From Psychromonas sp. SP041 (GTDB taxonomy: Bacteria; Pseudomonadota; Gammaproteobacteria; Enterobacterales; Psychromonadaceae), in assembly GCF_000470315.2 (NCBI RefSeq), contig NZ_CBRF02000014.1, forward strand, positions 1-64,000: 64,000 nt of DNA, read 5' to 3'. A model generated the notes under the pieces. It was given only the letters and a program-made list of their open reading frames with translations. It did not search any database and was not told the origin of the DNA. Below are positions 29,809 to 39,416 of the stretch, in pieces (positions within the stretch are counted from its first letter, which is position 1; every line of letters begins with the position of its first letter). A program made the position numbers and the translations under genes.

Positions 29809-31365
29809 CTACTTAATAGAAAACCAAGTTGTTGGCCTACCTTCGCTAAATAATACCACGCCGCTTGACTCTGTTGGACGTTCAATACTTTTTGCAGCAC
29901 TTATTTTAAGTGGGTAACTTAAGCCGTCAAAATCTAGTTGTAGCCAATTATTGTCTTTAGCGACAAACAAGTCTTGCCAAGAGAAGTGTTGAGTTTCAGC
30001 GACCAAAATAGGTGCTTGTACGCGAGATACTCGACTTGAGAATATTAACCCTTTATCTTTCGATTCAAATACTAACATTTCACAACCATTACTTGAGCAC
30101 CAATCTAAAAGAACAATTGCTTCGTCTTTACCATCGCCATTTAAATCGAACCTCACTGAATTAAAACGTGTATTTTTAGGATCGGTTCTATGAATTTTAA
30201 AGTAGTTGCGCACTGCTTTTTGTACTTCTAAGTCAATACTATTGATGGGATTAATAAACTGAGCAGTAAATTGACGCTTAATTTGAATTTCATCTCCTTC
30301 CCCTGAAACTTGCTTACCATTCATTTTATTGAAAGTTAATGTTTCATCTAGTTTAGTAAGTACATTGTATTGGTTAATTTCTTGGCTAGAAAGGCTTAAC
30401 TCTTTACGTTTAAAGACTATTTCCTGTTGTATCCTTTTACCATCTTGCTTAGTAAACATAGCAATGACTGTATCGGGAGTATTACTTTTCCAAAAACCAG
30501 TTTTAACTGTCTTCGTTAATTGATTACCTTGTTGATATTCTAAAGTATGGTTAGCATTTAACGATAAGTTAACGTCTTGCTCTGGCAGTTGTTTAGACTG
30601 ACTTAAGTATTCACCTGTAAATGATTGATCACTTGTTAATTTTCCCAACTCTCCACAGCCACTGAATTTACCATGAACGCTTTCTACTATTGTAATGTAG
30701 CCCCAATATTCTTTATTCTCAGGGACGTAACACGCTCCCGGTTCTATTTTTAAAGATAGTCTTTGACCATCAGATTTAACGGCCGTTAATTCACGTTGTC
30801 TTGTTGATTGTATTGTTGATTTGGTCACCGTATATGATTGATTACTCGCTTTAGTTGCAATAAAAAGCTTGTTGTCGTGGATGTTGATACGCCAATAAGG
30901 ATCATTACCTTTCGCTTTAAAACTAAAGGTATCGGTGGCTTTTGCACATTGTAACGAGGTTTTGGTTGATGCCATATGATCTAGACGATCAAGGCTGACG
31001 AGTACTGATGTTTTAGATTTTTTACTCTTAGGAAAAACAATTTGCCCTGTGAACTCGATATAAACCGTCTCACCTTTATTTTCATCAATTTTATTATAAA
31101 CATCATTTAATGCAGTTTCTGTTATAACTTGATATTGCTGCGGATCATCACAAGATTGAAAGTAAGGTTTATTGTTTTTATAGCTTAGTTGCCCTCTAAA
31201 GTTTCCATCTAATATATTTGAATACGCTTTATGGGCGATTTCAGGTGTCGGCGCGATTATTTTTTCTTTTATTTGAGTGGTAGAGCTTGTTGAGTTAGTT
31301 GAACTACATGCAGATAAAACAAGAATAAGCGGTGTTATCAGTAAAAAAGAGGACGAAAAACGCAT
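29809..31365 (-). CDS. Large lipoprotein with META/NlpE-like domains
   Basis: A 518-residue protein with a lipoprotein signal peptide; the lipobox is LSACSS, so Cys near residue 20 would be lipidated. Three parts follow: a COG3650-like region (about residues 35-240) with KGNDPYWRINIHDNKL and CYVPENKEYWGY; a region like the NlpE copper-resistance domain (about 245-320) with FTGEYLSQ and TGFWKS; and a C-terminal region with FDLNGDGKDEAIVLLDWCSS, which resembles a calcium/VCBS-like repeat. Function is not known. No signal for membrane retention (Asp at +2) is present, so outer membrane is likely. Confidence 0.65.
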   Translation of the reverse strand: MRFSSSFLLITPLILVLSACSSTNSTSSTTQIKEKIIAPTPEIAHKAYSNILDGNFRGQLSYKNNKPYFQSCDDPQQYQVITETALNDVYNKIDENKGETVYIEFTGQIVFPKSKKSKTSVLVSLDRLDHMASTKTSLQCAKATDTFSFKAKGNDPYWRINIHDNKLFIATKASNQSYTVTKSTIQSTRQRELTAVKSDGQRLSLKIEPGACYVPENKEYWGYITIVESVHGKFSGCGELGKLTSDQSFTGEYLSQSKQLPEQDVNLSLNANHTLEYQQGNQLTKTVKTGFWKSNTPDTVIAMFTKQDGKRIQQEIVFKRKELSLSSQEINQYNVLTKLDETLTFNKMNGKQVSGEGDEIQIKRQFTAQFINPINSIDLEVQKAVRNYFKIHRTDPKNTRFNSVRFDLNGDGKDEAIVLLDWCSSNGCEMLVFESKDKGLIFSSRVSRVQAPILVAETQHFSWQDLFVAKDNNWLQLDFDGLSYPLKISAAKSIERPTESSGVVLFSEGRPTTWFSIK

Positions 31366-31537
31366 AATTGACCTTAGGCAGCTTCTGCTGAGAAAAATAT
31401 ATGTGCTTAGTATAGCAGTGTGTTAATACTTGTGTGTAGTCCTCGAAAGTACTATTTGTGGTTATCAAGCAATCAACTTCTCACTTTAAATAGAAGTTAA
31501 CTGCTTGAATGATAGAGAAAGAAGTAAAATAACTTTC

Positions 31538-32899
31538 TTATTCTGATTTGTCAGATTCAGGTTTGTTTTTACCAGCCCAGCTAGGTTTACCTTTTGCTTT
31601 AATAGTACGGTGGCGTTGTTTACCCATTTCTAACTTTTTCTTTTGACGCTTTTCTTTTTGTAGACGCTTCACTTCTTCTTCGCGAGCTTTACCCTTTTTA
31701 GTCATTGGTTTTTTAGTTTTACGTAAACTAACTTTCGCTTCTTTATTTTGTGGGCGTAAATCTTTAATGACACGACGCTTTAATATTTGGTCTGTATAAC
31801 GCTCAACTTTCGCCAAAATATCAATGTCATGTGCTTCGATAATAGAAACAGCAGTGCCTTTTTTACCACCACGTGCAGTACGACCAATACGATGAACATA
31901 AACATCGGCACTACGTGGCATGTCATAGTTAATTACATGCGTTATATCTGGCACATCAATACCACGAGCTGCAACGTCAGTCGCAATCAAAATGTTAATG
32001 CTACCTTCTTTAAATTGACGCAAAGATAAGTTACGTTTTTCTTGATCCATTTCACCACGTAGATAGTTACAACGGATATTTAACTCTGCTAATTGAGCGA
32101 CTAATTGCGCAAGACGATCGCGTGTTTTAACAAACACAATCATCTTATTTACTTGTTCTTCGTGTTCAGGTGCTTGTTCTAAAATCGCAGCAAGTAACTG
32201 TAACTTATGCTCAGGATTATCAGCTAGATGAATATATTGTAATATTTTACCGCTTTCTCTGCGTGTCACTTCTGCATCTAATTTAACTGGATTTTTTAAT
32301 ACATCACGAGCAAATTCGCGTAATCCTTTACCTTCTAATGTTGCCGAAAACAAAGCGGTCATTTTACGCCAGCGAGCTTCACCTGCAATGCGGTCCATTT
32401 CTGCTACAAAACCCATGTCTAACATTCTGTCTGCTTCATCAAGTACTAAACATTCCACTTCACGACAGTCAAATGCTTCAGCATCAATGTATTCCATTAA
32501 ACGACCTGGTGTTGCAATCACAATATCTACCGAGCCCATAATAATATCTTCTTGGGCTTCGTAAGAAATACCACCGATGATATTACCGACGATCAATTTG
32601 GTGCCTTCAACTAATTGCTCTGCCACTTCGCTTATTTGTACTGCTAATTCACGTGTTGGTGTTAATACTAAAATACGAGCAGAACCGCCTTTACGACGAG
32701 GGTAATCAATTAAACGTTGAACTGCGGGTAATAAAAATGCGAGTGTTTTACCTGTGCCAGTAGGGGCGCTTGCCATGATATCTCGTTCATCCATTGCTGG
32801 TGGGATGACCATTTTTTGAATGCTAGTTGGGCGTGTGTGTCCCATTTTAGCAACGGCGTTTAATAAATGCTGATCCAGCTCAAGCGACTCAAATGACAT
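31538..32899 (-). CDS. srmB: DEAD-box RNA helicase SrmB
   Basis: SrmB helps early 50S ribosomal subunit assembly, mainly at low temperature. Helicase motifs appear in order: Q motif (RPTSIQKMVIPP), SAPTGTGKT, LTPTREL, DEAD in [14 protein letters not shown] in LFSATLEG, and HRIGRTARGGKKG. The Lys/Arg-rich tail (from about residue 390) is typical of SrmB. The ATG at 32899 (453 residues) follows GGAAAA and is preferred over a TTG at 32911. RWRKMTALFSATLEG closely follows E. coli SrmB. Confidence 0.92.
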   Translation of the reverse strand: MSFESLELDQHLLNAVAKMGHTRPTSIQKMVIPPAMDERDIMASAPTGTGKTLAFLLPAVQRLIDYPRRKGGSARILVLTPTRELAVQISEVAEQLVEGTKLIVGNIIGGISYEAQEDIIMGSVDIVIATPGRLMEYIDAEAFDCREVECLVLDEADRMLDMGFVAEMDRIAGEARWRKMTALFSATLEGKGLREFARDVLKNPVKLDAEVTRRESGKILQYIHLADNPEHKLQLLAAILEQAPEHEEQVNKMIVFVKTRDRLAQLVAQLAELNIRCNYLRGEMDQEKRNLSLRQFKEGSINILIATDVAARGIDVPDITHVINYDMPRSADVYVHRIGRTARGGKKGTAVSIIEAHDIDILAKVERYTDQILKRRVIKDLRPQNKEAKVSLRKTKKPMTKKGKAREEEVKRLQKEKRQKKKLEMGKQRHRTIKAKGKPSWAGKNKPESDKSE

Positions 32900-33556
32900 G
32901 AAATTTTCCAATACAATAAAACAAAGAGCACATTATAGAGCAAAGATTGCATTTAGGGTGAATTGTCTATCAATTAACGTATTTAATATTCAAACTAAAA
33001 GTTAGTTTATTAAATGTAGAGATAAAAAAGCGTAGGAGGGTGTCAAAGCAGCTGATTTTTGTTTATTCATTTGGAATAATGGGTATGCACTTCAAGGCTG
33101 AATCTGCCCGTTATCAAATAATGGGATGCGGATAGAAAGCTATTTATCCTCAATTTTGGTCAATTAAAATGGAATTATATTTAAATCATAAGTTACATTT
33201 TGACACTGACTAACTATATAGTGCTGTTAGTTTTGCGTCATTCAAGGTGAATTATTAAAGCAATAACAGGTTATTGAGAGATAATTTAACGCAGACATTC
33301 TCTAAAATAGCGGCGTTGTACCGTTTTGCTTGTCCAGAACTGAGGTTATTTATATAAAATGAACGTTGTTTTAAAAATACATCTGATAAACGTGTATTGT
33401 ATCTCCACTTTGGCTTAAGGCGTTAACGTCATTGGCTGACTCTATTTATTTTTGTGTTTGAACAGAATAAATAAGTTAAACGATTACTGTGTCTTATTTT
33501 ACTGATGCTTATTGATAAAATAAGCTATAAATTTTGAATTATACGAAGGATATTCT
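32900..33556. other. Intergenic gap srmB/cobT, no gene seen
   Basis: This 657-bp spacer separates divergent srmB and cobT. Neither strand shows a coding frame I would support. I looked for a cobalamin riboswitch (B12 box with the GACCTGCC core and a GCCACTG element) and did not see one. Promoters for both genes must be here, but none can be assigned with confidence. Confidence 0.5.
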
Positions 33557-34609
33557 GTGTTTGATATTATTGCTCCGCTAGATAAAGTGACATCACAATT
33601 TGTAAATGCACTTCAAGACAAAATCGACCTTAAAACTAAGCCTCAAGGTAGTTTAGGGTTATTGGAATCGATTGCATTTAAAGTGGGTTTATTACAACAA
33701 ACATTAGAGCCTGTTTTTATTGAACCGAGCGTTATTATCTTTGCGGCTGACCATGGGGTTGCTGAACAAGGAGTGAGTTTATTTCGGCAAGTCGTGACAG
33801 AGCAAATGGTATTAAACTTTTTACAGGGCGGGGCGGCTATTAATTGTTTATCAAAGCAGCACGGTATTCACTTAAAAATTGTCAATGCCGGTGTGAAAGC
33901 CAGTTTTGATCATATTCAGCATCAACACTTTGTTAATTCCCCGATTGCATTAGGCACTGAAAATTTTGCACAGCAGCCAGCGATGACAAAAGAGCAATGT
34001 GTAGCGGCTATTAATAAAGGCGCTGATATTGTAAAACAACAGCACCAACTTGGTTGTAACGTGATTGGTTTTGGCGAAATGGGCATTGCTAATACCACTT
34101 CAGCTGCTGCGATAATGGCTGCTATTCTAAACTTAACAGGACAAGAATGCGCAGGTAAAGGTACTGGGATTGATCAGAAAACGGTTTCATTAAAAGCGCA
34201 AGTAATCGATGATGCGATTGCAAAATATCAACTAACAGAGGCAGAACCTTTAACTATATTACAAACTGTAGGGGGCTTTGAAATTGCGATGATGGTAGGG
34301 GCAATGTTAAAAGCGGCAGAATTGTCGATGTTGGTATTGGTAGATGGCTTTATTGCTTCCAGCGCTGCATTGGTTGCGAGTGAAATGCATGATGACTTTT
34401 TGCAGTACACACAGTTTTGCCATCAATCAGACGAACAAGCACATCAATTATTATTAACCTCTATGAGTGCAACGCCTATATTAAAACTAGGTATGCGCTT
34501 AGGTGAAGGTTCTGGTGTTGCGGTGGCTTATCCTCTATTAGTGTCCGCATTAACTTTCTTAAATGAAATGGCTTCTTTTGCTGATGCGGGTGTTTCTGAT
34601 AGTCAGTAG
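33557..34609 (+). CDS. cobT: Nicotinate-nucleotide:dimethylbenzimidazole phosphoribosyltransferase
   Basis: CobT makes alpha-ribazole-5'-phosphate from dimethylbenzimidazole, the lower ligand step of cobalamin assembly. The protein has 350 residues. KTKPQGSLGLLE near the N-terminus, FAADHGVAEQGVS, GFGEMGIANTTSAAA and the catalytic Glu in RLGEGSGVAVA are visible. The start is GTG at 33557, supported by GAAGGA 8 bases upstream. It leads a cobT-cobS-cobC group. Confidence 0.96.
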   Translation: MFDIIAPLDKVTSQFVNALQDKIDLKTKPQGSLGLLESIAFKVGLLQQTLEPVFIEPSVIIFAADHGVAEQGVSLFRQVVTEQMVLNFLQGGAAINCLSKQHGIHLKIVNAGVKASFDHIQHQHFVNSPIALGTENFAQQPAMTKEQCVAAINKGADIVKQQHQLGCNVIGFGEMGIANTTSAAAIMAAILNLTGQECAGKGTGIDQKTVSLKAQVIDDAIAKYQLTEAEPLTILQTVGGFEIAMMVGAMLKAAELSMLVLVDGFIASSAALVASEMHDDFLQYTQFCHQSDEQAHQLLLTSMSATPILKLGMRLGEGSGVAVAYPLLVSALTFLNEMASFADAGVSDSQ

Positions 34610-34713
34610 TTAATAAATCTAATAATGAAAAAAATTTGCTAATACGTTCTTATAGTAAATAGCGGCATGCAATTAGCAGAAATAATGAACAGAGATAATT
34701 AAAAGAGAATTTA

Positions 34714-35553
34714 ATGTCAGAAGAGTTAAATAAGCAGAGGTATAAAGTCCTATCTAAACCGCTATTTAAGCAATGGGTTTTGTGCTGTTATGCGCTATCG
34801 TTTTTTTCCCGCTGTCCTGTGCCGAAATCTATTAACTTCAAAGCTTATCCATTTCATTTAGGGAATGCATACTTTCCATTTGTCGGTGCTTTGTATGCGC
34901 TTATTTGTTTTGCTGTTTATTGTGTAAGCCTAAGTGTGTTTGATCATACGATTAGTATCATTTTTATGTTGCTAGTGGGTTTATTATTAACCGGCGCTTT
35001 TCATGAAGATGGTTTGGCAGACTGTTGCGATGGTTTCGGTGGTGGCTATAACAAAAAGCAATGTTTAAGTATTATGAAAGATAGCCAAATAGGCACTTAT
35101 GGTGTGATTGGTTTGATTATATTGTTTGCGCTTAAAGTCACTGTGCTGATTCAACTTAGCCTGCTTAATCAATTTTATGAATTTGGTTTACTCCATTTCT
35201 TTGGTGTCCTTTTTAGCGCAGCTGTTGTGAGTCGCTTTAGTGCGTTATGTTTGATCCAATATAGTGAATATGCAAGAGAGGATGAAACCAGTAAATCGAC
35301 ACAATCATCGCATCAATTACCTCTGCCGTATTTATTAGGTGCTTCGTTGTTTAGCTTGTTGTCATTACTTTGGATGCCAGTGATATCTATATTAGTTATT
35401 GTTATAGTCACGACGATAAGTACGTTGTTATGCAAATCTTACTTCCATAAAAAAATTGAAGGGTATACCGGAGACTGTTTAGGCTTTTTACAACAACTAA
35501 ATGAATTACTCATTTTATTAACTTGCTTGGCGCTATTCAGTGCCAATTTATAG
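34714..35553 (+). CDS. cobS: Adenosylcobinamide-GDP ribazoletransferase (cobalamin synthase)
   Basis: CobS joins alpha-ribazole (phosphate) to adenosylcobinamide-GDP, at the inner membrane. The 279-residue protein has several transmembrane segments and the family signatures FFSRCPVP, HEDGLADCCDGFGGGYNKKQCLSIMKDSQIGTYGV (metal-binding acidic residues) and GDCLGFLQQLNEL. It lies 104 bases after cobT. AGAGAATTTA precedes the ATG. Confidence 0.95.
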   Translation: MSEELNKQRYKVLSKPLFKQWVLCCYALSFFSRCPVPKSINFKAYPFHLGNAYFPFVGALYALICFAVYCVSLSVFDHTISIIFMLLVGLLLTGAFHEDGLADCCDGFGGGYNKKQCLSIMKDSQIGTYGVIGLIILFALKVTVLIQLSLLNQFYEFGLLHFFGVLFSAAVVSRFSALCLIQYSEYAREDETSKSTQSSHQLPLPYLLGASLFSLLSLLWMPVISILVIVIVTTISTLLCKSYFHKKIEGYTGDCLGFLQQLNELLILLTCLALFSANL

Positions 35554-35618
35554 TCCCAATTTATAGCACCAATTTAGCTTAATGTTTGTAGCGTTCTCTA
35601 ATAGCAATGGAATTGAAA

Positions 35619-36419
35619 ATGGATAATAAACCATTAACAAAACATAAAATTTACTTAGTACGTCATGGTGATGTGAATGTGTCTTCTGATATTTGTTATG
35701 GGCAATTAGATTGTGCTGTGGCTGACTCCTTTGATAACGATTTATTAAAACTAACGTATTATGTTGAAGCTAACGTAATGGAGAAGTTAAAAGTAAATGA
35801 AAAGCCTTTAATTATTAGTAGTCCATTAACGCGTTGTTTAGCGTTAGCTGAAGGTTTAAAGTTAAATTTAGAGTTTTACCCTGAGAAAGAGTTAAAGGTC
35901 AGTGAGTACTCACAAAGCGCATTTACCAATCCAATTGAATTACAAATAAACGAAGCCTTTCAAGAAATTAACTTTGGTGATTGGGAAGGTTTAACGTGGC
36001 AAGGTCTTGGACAGCAAGCAATACAAGATTGGAGTGATAATCTGCTGGATTACACGTTTAAAAATGGGGAAAGTGCACGTGATTTTGATCGAAGAGTTAT
36101 TCAAGCATGGGATGAGTTGCAAACTAAGTTAAACGGGTTAAATCAAGTAAATAGCTTAGATAGCTTAAATAACTCAGATAACTTAAATAGCCTAAATAAA
36201 TTAAACGATCTTAACCAAGCCAACCAAGAGCAACAATCAAAAACTATTATCATTATTTGTCATGCAGGTGTTATCCGTTCTATATTATCTGCATTTTTAC
36301 ACATTCCATTACAACACTCTTTATCTTTGAAAATTGATAAAATGAGTGTGTCCTGTATTGAACTTGTTCCTGCACAAGTTGAGTTATCGCGTTGTGTAGG
36401 CATTAACCATTTACTGTAG
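35619..36419 (+). CDS. cobC: Alpha-ribazole phosphatase (histidine phosphatase family)
   Basis: CobC removes phosphate from alpha-ribazole-5'-phosphate or adenosylcobalamin-5'-phosphate. The phosphoglycerate-mutase fold is shown by the phosphohistidine motif YLVRHGDV near the start, SSPLTRC (Arg), FGDWEGL (acidic) and the second His in IICHAGVIRS. The ATG at 35619 follows GGAA by 6 bases and is favoured; an ATG at 35607 is also possible. Between the WDEL and KTIIIICHAG parts lies a 35-residue Asn/Leu-rich low-complexity insert not usual in the family. Confidence 0.88.
   Translation: MDNKPLTKHKIYLVRHGDVNVSSDICYGQLDCAVADSFDNDLLKLTYYVEANVMEKLKVNEKPLIISSPLTRCLALAEGLKLNLEFYPEKELKVSEYSQSAFTNPIELQINEAFQEINFGDWEGLTWQGLGQQAIQDWSDNLLDYTFKNGESARDFDRRVIQAWDELQTKLNGLNQVNSLDSLNNSDNLNSLNKLNDLNQANQEQQSKTIIIICHAGVIRSILSAFLHIPLQHSLSLKIDKMSVSCIELVPAQVELSRCVGINHLL
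36132..36230 (+). repeat. In-frame low-complexity repeat inside cobC
   Basis: A degenerate minisatellite with a theme of about 9-12 bases (variants of AATAGCTTAAAT) encodes a run of Leu, Asn, Ser and Asp. The reading frame of cobC is kept throughout. It falls in a loop before the second catalytic His, where length changes could be tolerated. Confidence 0.7.
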
Positions 36420-36854
36420 ATGACTTTAACTATTTTACACTCATTGTCATTGTCATCCTCATTTCTTGAATTCAGACCATAACTGCTAACGCTTATCTAT
36501 TAATACTGCTTGTTTACCGCTGTAATGAGTTTTTATTTATTAACGCTAATCTGCCTATTATGGTGTTGTGACGTCGAATATTAATCGGTATTAACACGCT
36601 CGTTGTTAATGAAAGCATTAATAAAATACTTAATAAAAGAATAAATGAAATGATAGTGAACAAACCTTTCATTAATAAACTTCTAACGTCTTTTATCCTT
36701 TAGCTATTTTTTAGCCATTTTATGTCTTATTGCTTCAGCCTTCAAAGTTTTCACATTTAGCACTTTTTTAACGGTACGTTGAAAGTGTCTGTTTATGCTA
36801 GAATCGGGCGGATTTTTTTTGCTTCAATCTATTAGTTACTTTAAGGAAGATGTA
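36420..36854. other. Intergenic gap cobC/nhaD, no gene seen
   Basis: This 435-bp AT-rich spacer holds no coding frame or hairpin I can support on either strand. An in-frame ATG at 36795 would extend nhaD upstream by 20 residues, but the ATG at 36855 has the better ribosome binding site. Confidence 0.5.
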
Positions 36855-38300
36855 ATGTTTAAGCAGTCTAAAGTATTAAGTGTCATGCTGACCCTTTTTA
36901 CGCTTTTATTCTCTACTCGTGTATTGGCTAGTTCAGGGGAAACAATCGACTTAACCTCACATGGAATTGGTTACGCCGCTATTTTATTTTTCGCTTTTGC
37001 TTACTGTTTAGTGATGTTAGAGGATGTTATTCATCTACGTAAATCAAAACCAGTATTAGTTGCGGCAGGTATTATTTGGGGAATGATCGGTTACTATTAT
37101 TCTCAACATGGTATGAGTCATGATGCAGAAGCGGCTTTCCGCCATAATTTATTAGAGTATGCAGAGCTATTCTTCTTCTTATTGGTAGCGATGACTTACA
37201 TCAATGCGATGGAAGAACGTCAATTGTTCGATGCACTACGTGCTTGGATGGTGAATAAAGGTTTCACTTTACGTTTGATTTTTTGGTTAACCGGCATATT
37301 AGCTTTCTTTATTTCCCCAATCGCCGACAACTTAACCACTGCCTTATTAATGTGTGCCATTGTCATGAAAGTAGGTGGGGAAAATAAAAAATTCATCGCC
37401 CTTTCTTGTATCAATATAGTGGTGGCTGCTAATGCTGGTGGCGCATTCAGCCCATTTGGCGACATCACAACATTAATGGTTTGGCAAAAAGGCATGGTTG
37501 AGTTCACTACTTTCTTTGCATTACTAGTGCCTTCTGCAGTTAACTACTTAGTGCCTGCTATCATCATGAGCTTCTTTATCTCTAAAGATGTTGCAAAAGG
37601 TGATGGAGAAGTGGTGGCAATGAGACGTGGTGCAAAACGCATTGTCATTTTATTCTTAATTACTATTTTCTTTGCCGTTGCTGGTCATTCATTCTTAGGT
37701 ATGCCGCCAGTATTAGGCATGATGACAGGACTGGGTGTTCTGCAATTCTTCGCATTCTTCTTACGTAAAACACAAAAAAATCACTATCAGTTTGCGATGG
37801 CACATACGGTTGATAAAAAAGAACACGAGCGTTTACGTGGTTTAGGCGATGGTGCGCCTTTTGATATATTTAACAAAGTGGCAAAAGCCGAGTGGGATAC
37901 GCTGTTGTTCTTTTACGGTGTTGTGCTGTGTGTCGGTGGTTTAGGCTTTATTGGTTATCTAGGCATGATTTCAGAAGCAATGTATAGCAACTGGGATGCC
38001 ACTTATGCCAATATTACTGTCGGTGTGTTATCAGCGATTGTTGATAATATTCCGGTTATGTTTGCGGTATTGAGTATGGAACCTGACATGGACACAGGAC
38101 AATGGTTATTAGTGACCTTAACGGCTGGTGTCGGTGGCAGTATGCTGTCGATTGGTAGTGCTGCTGGTGTGGCATTAATGGGACAAGCTCGCGGTATTTA
38201 TACTTTTGGTGCGCATTTAAAATGGGCACCAGTGATTGCGCTAGGTTATATAGCCAGTATTTATACGCACCTTTGGTTTAATGCGGCTTATTTTGGCTAG
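36855..38300 (+). CDS. nhaD: Na+/H+ antiporter NhaD
   Basis: NhaD exchanges Na+ (or Li+) for protons at the inner membrane and is common in marine and halophilic bacteria. The 481-residue protein begins with a signal-like helix, then roughly a dozen transmembrane segments. ISPIADNLTTALLM, NAGGAFSPFGDITTLMVW, SAIVDNIPVMFAVL and GVGGSMLSIGSAAGVALMG are typical for the family, with conserved Asp residues within membrane helices. The ATG at 36855 follows AAGGAAG. The terminal region includes HLWFN. Confidence 0.92.
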   Translation: MFKQSKVLSVMLTLFTLLFSTRVLASSGETIDLTSHGIGYAAILFFAFAYCLVMLEDVIHLRKSKPVLVAAGIIWGMIGYYYSQHGMSHDAEAAFRHNLLEYAELFFFLLVAMTYINAMEERQLFDALRAWMVNKGFTLRLIFWLTGILAFFISPIADNLTTALLMCAIVMKVGGENKKFIALSCINIVVAANAGGAFSPFGDITTLMVWQKGMVEFTTFFALLVPSAVNYLVPAIIMSFFISKDVAKGDGEVVAMRRGAKRIVILFLITIFFAVAGHSFLGMPPVLGMMTGLGVLQFFAFFLRKTQKNHYQFAMAHTVDKKEHERLRGLGDGAPFDIFNKVAKAEWDTLLFFYGVVLCVGGLGFIGYLGMISEAMYSNWDATYANITVGVLSAIVDNIPVMFAVLSMEPDMDTGQWLLVTLTAGVGGSMLSIGSAAGVALMGQARGIYTFGAHLKWAPVIALGYIASIYTHLWFNAAYFG

Positions 38301-38996
38301 GTAACATGTTAGTGAAGTAGTGTTTTTAGTTAAAGTGAAATACTTAAACATGCGTATGAAAGTAGGACTTGCTAATAATGGAACAAAGTAACCATTTAAT
38401 TTTTATGTCGCTAGCTGTTTAGTTTATTTAGCTTATTTTAATATAGCTACTTGATTTGTTTACTTTGTTTTGATTTATTTTTTTGTTGATGTTAATTGTC
38501 AATAATCGATCAGTTAGGTTATTATGCAAATTAATGCTAAATGTTTTATGCGTTTATATACAATTAGAGGTAATTAATCTTTACTTCAATATTGATTGTT
38601 TGGTATAAATTATCTGCTATAAAAAAGTAAAGGGTTTGCTTTACTGAATTAGAATTAAAACCTAGAACTTTGTATTCATTTTAAATAGTTATTTAAAGGA
38701 TATATAAGTAATAGTTAGTAATAGTTAGTAATATGTTAGTTTTTTTGGTTCAATATTGTTTTTTATTAAATTAAAGTTTGTTTTTTCACCTAAAAAAAAC
38801 TACCTTTAATAGAGTAATAAATAACATTACTGGAATTAAACTTTCAAACTCAATTTATATCATAATAATTTTTGTGAGTATTTCCGAAAGATACGAATAG
38901 GGATTGTTTGTACATATAAATTAAAAACCAATTATTGTTTGCCATTATTGACCTTATTAATAAGTAAAAATGCCAAACAAAGCTAAGGAAATAAAT
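38301..38996. other. AT-rich intergenic gap nhaD/pilA
   Basis: This is a 696-bp spacer with very high AT content and no coding frame I would support. It includes a short direct repeat, AATAGTTAGT, near 38710-38730. I looked for a sigma-54 type promoter (GG-N10-GC) for pilA and found no convincing match; a TGG...TGC pair near 38600 has the wrong spacing. Confidence 0.5.
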
Positions 38997-39410
38997 ATGA
39001 AAAAGATTCAACAGGGTTTTACATTAATCGAACTACTAATCGTAATCGCGATTATCGGTATTCTTGCAGCGGTAGCATTACCTGCTTATCAAAGTTATAC
39101 AGCTAAAGCTAAATTTACTGAAGTTGTACAAGCTGTAACTGGCGCTAAAACTCAAGTTGAGTTATGTGCTATGGAGTTAGGTGATGTTGAATTTTGTGGT
39201 GATGGAAATGACGGCTCTACTTTCAAATTAGAAGCCATTACTGCATACGGTTTTGTACAAAGTGTGGCAACTGCTTCAGAAGGCGTCATTACTGCAACTG
39301 CTGTTTCAGGTGAAGGTTTGGGTAGTGCTACATATAAAGGTACACCGACACTAGAAAGTACAGGGCAGGTTACATGGGAATTTGAATGTAGTAATGATGA
39401 TTTGTGTTAA
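38997..39410 (+). CDS. pilA: Type IV major pilin PilA
   Basis: This is a type IVa prepilin. The leader MKKIQQG is cut before Phe by a prepilin peptidase, and [20 protein letters not shown] forms the hydrophobic stalk with Glu5. The 137-residue protein has four Cys in the globular domain; the last two (CSNDDLC) likely form the C-terminal disulfide loop. The ATG at 38997 follows AAGGAA and is preferred over one at 38970. It is followed by pilB 6 bases later. Confidence 0.93.
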   Translation: MKKIQQGFTLIELLIVIAIIGILAAVALPAYQSYTAKAKFTEVVQAVTGAKTQVELCAMELGDVEFCGDGNDGSTFKLEAITAYGFVQSVATASEGVITATAVSGEGLGSATYKGTPTLESTGQVTWEFECSNDDLC

Positions 39411-39416
39411 CTCTTA

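Noticed and set aside
31465-31508. Hairpin beyond the srmB stop codon
   Set aside because: The stem has several mismatches and no T tract, so I do not call it a terminator.
32912-33556. Possible cobalamin riboswitch upstream of cobT
   Set aside because: The B12 box core and GCCACTG element were not found; a covariance search could not be run here.
38601-38625. Sigma-54 promoter upstream of pilA
   Set aside because: The TGG and TGC elements are spaced 12 bases apart rather than 10.
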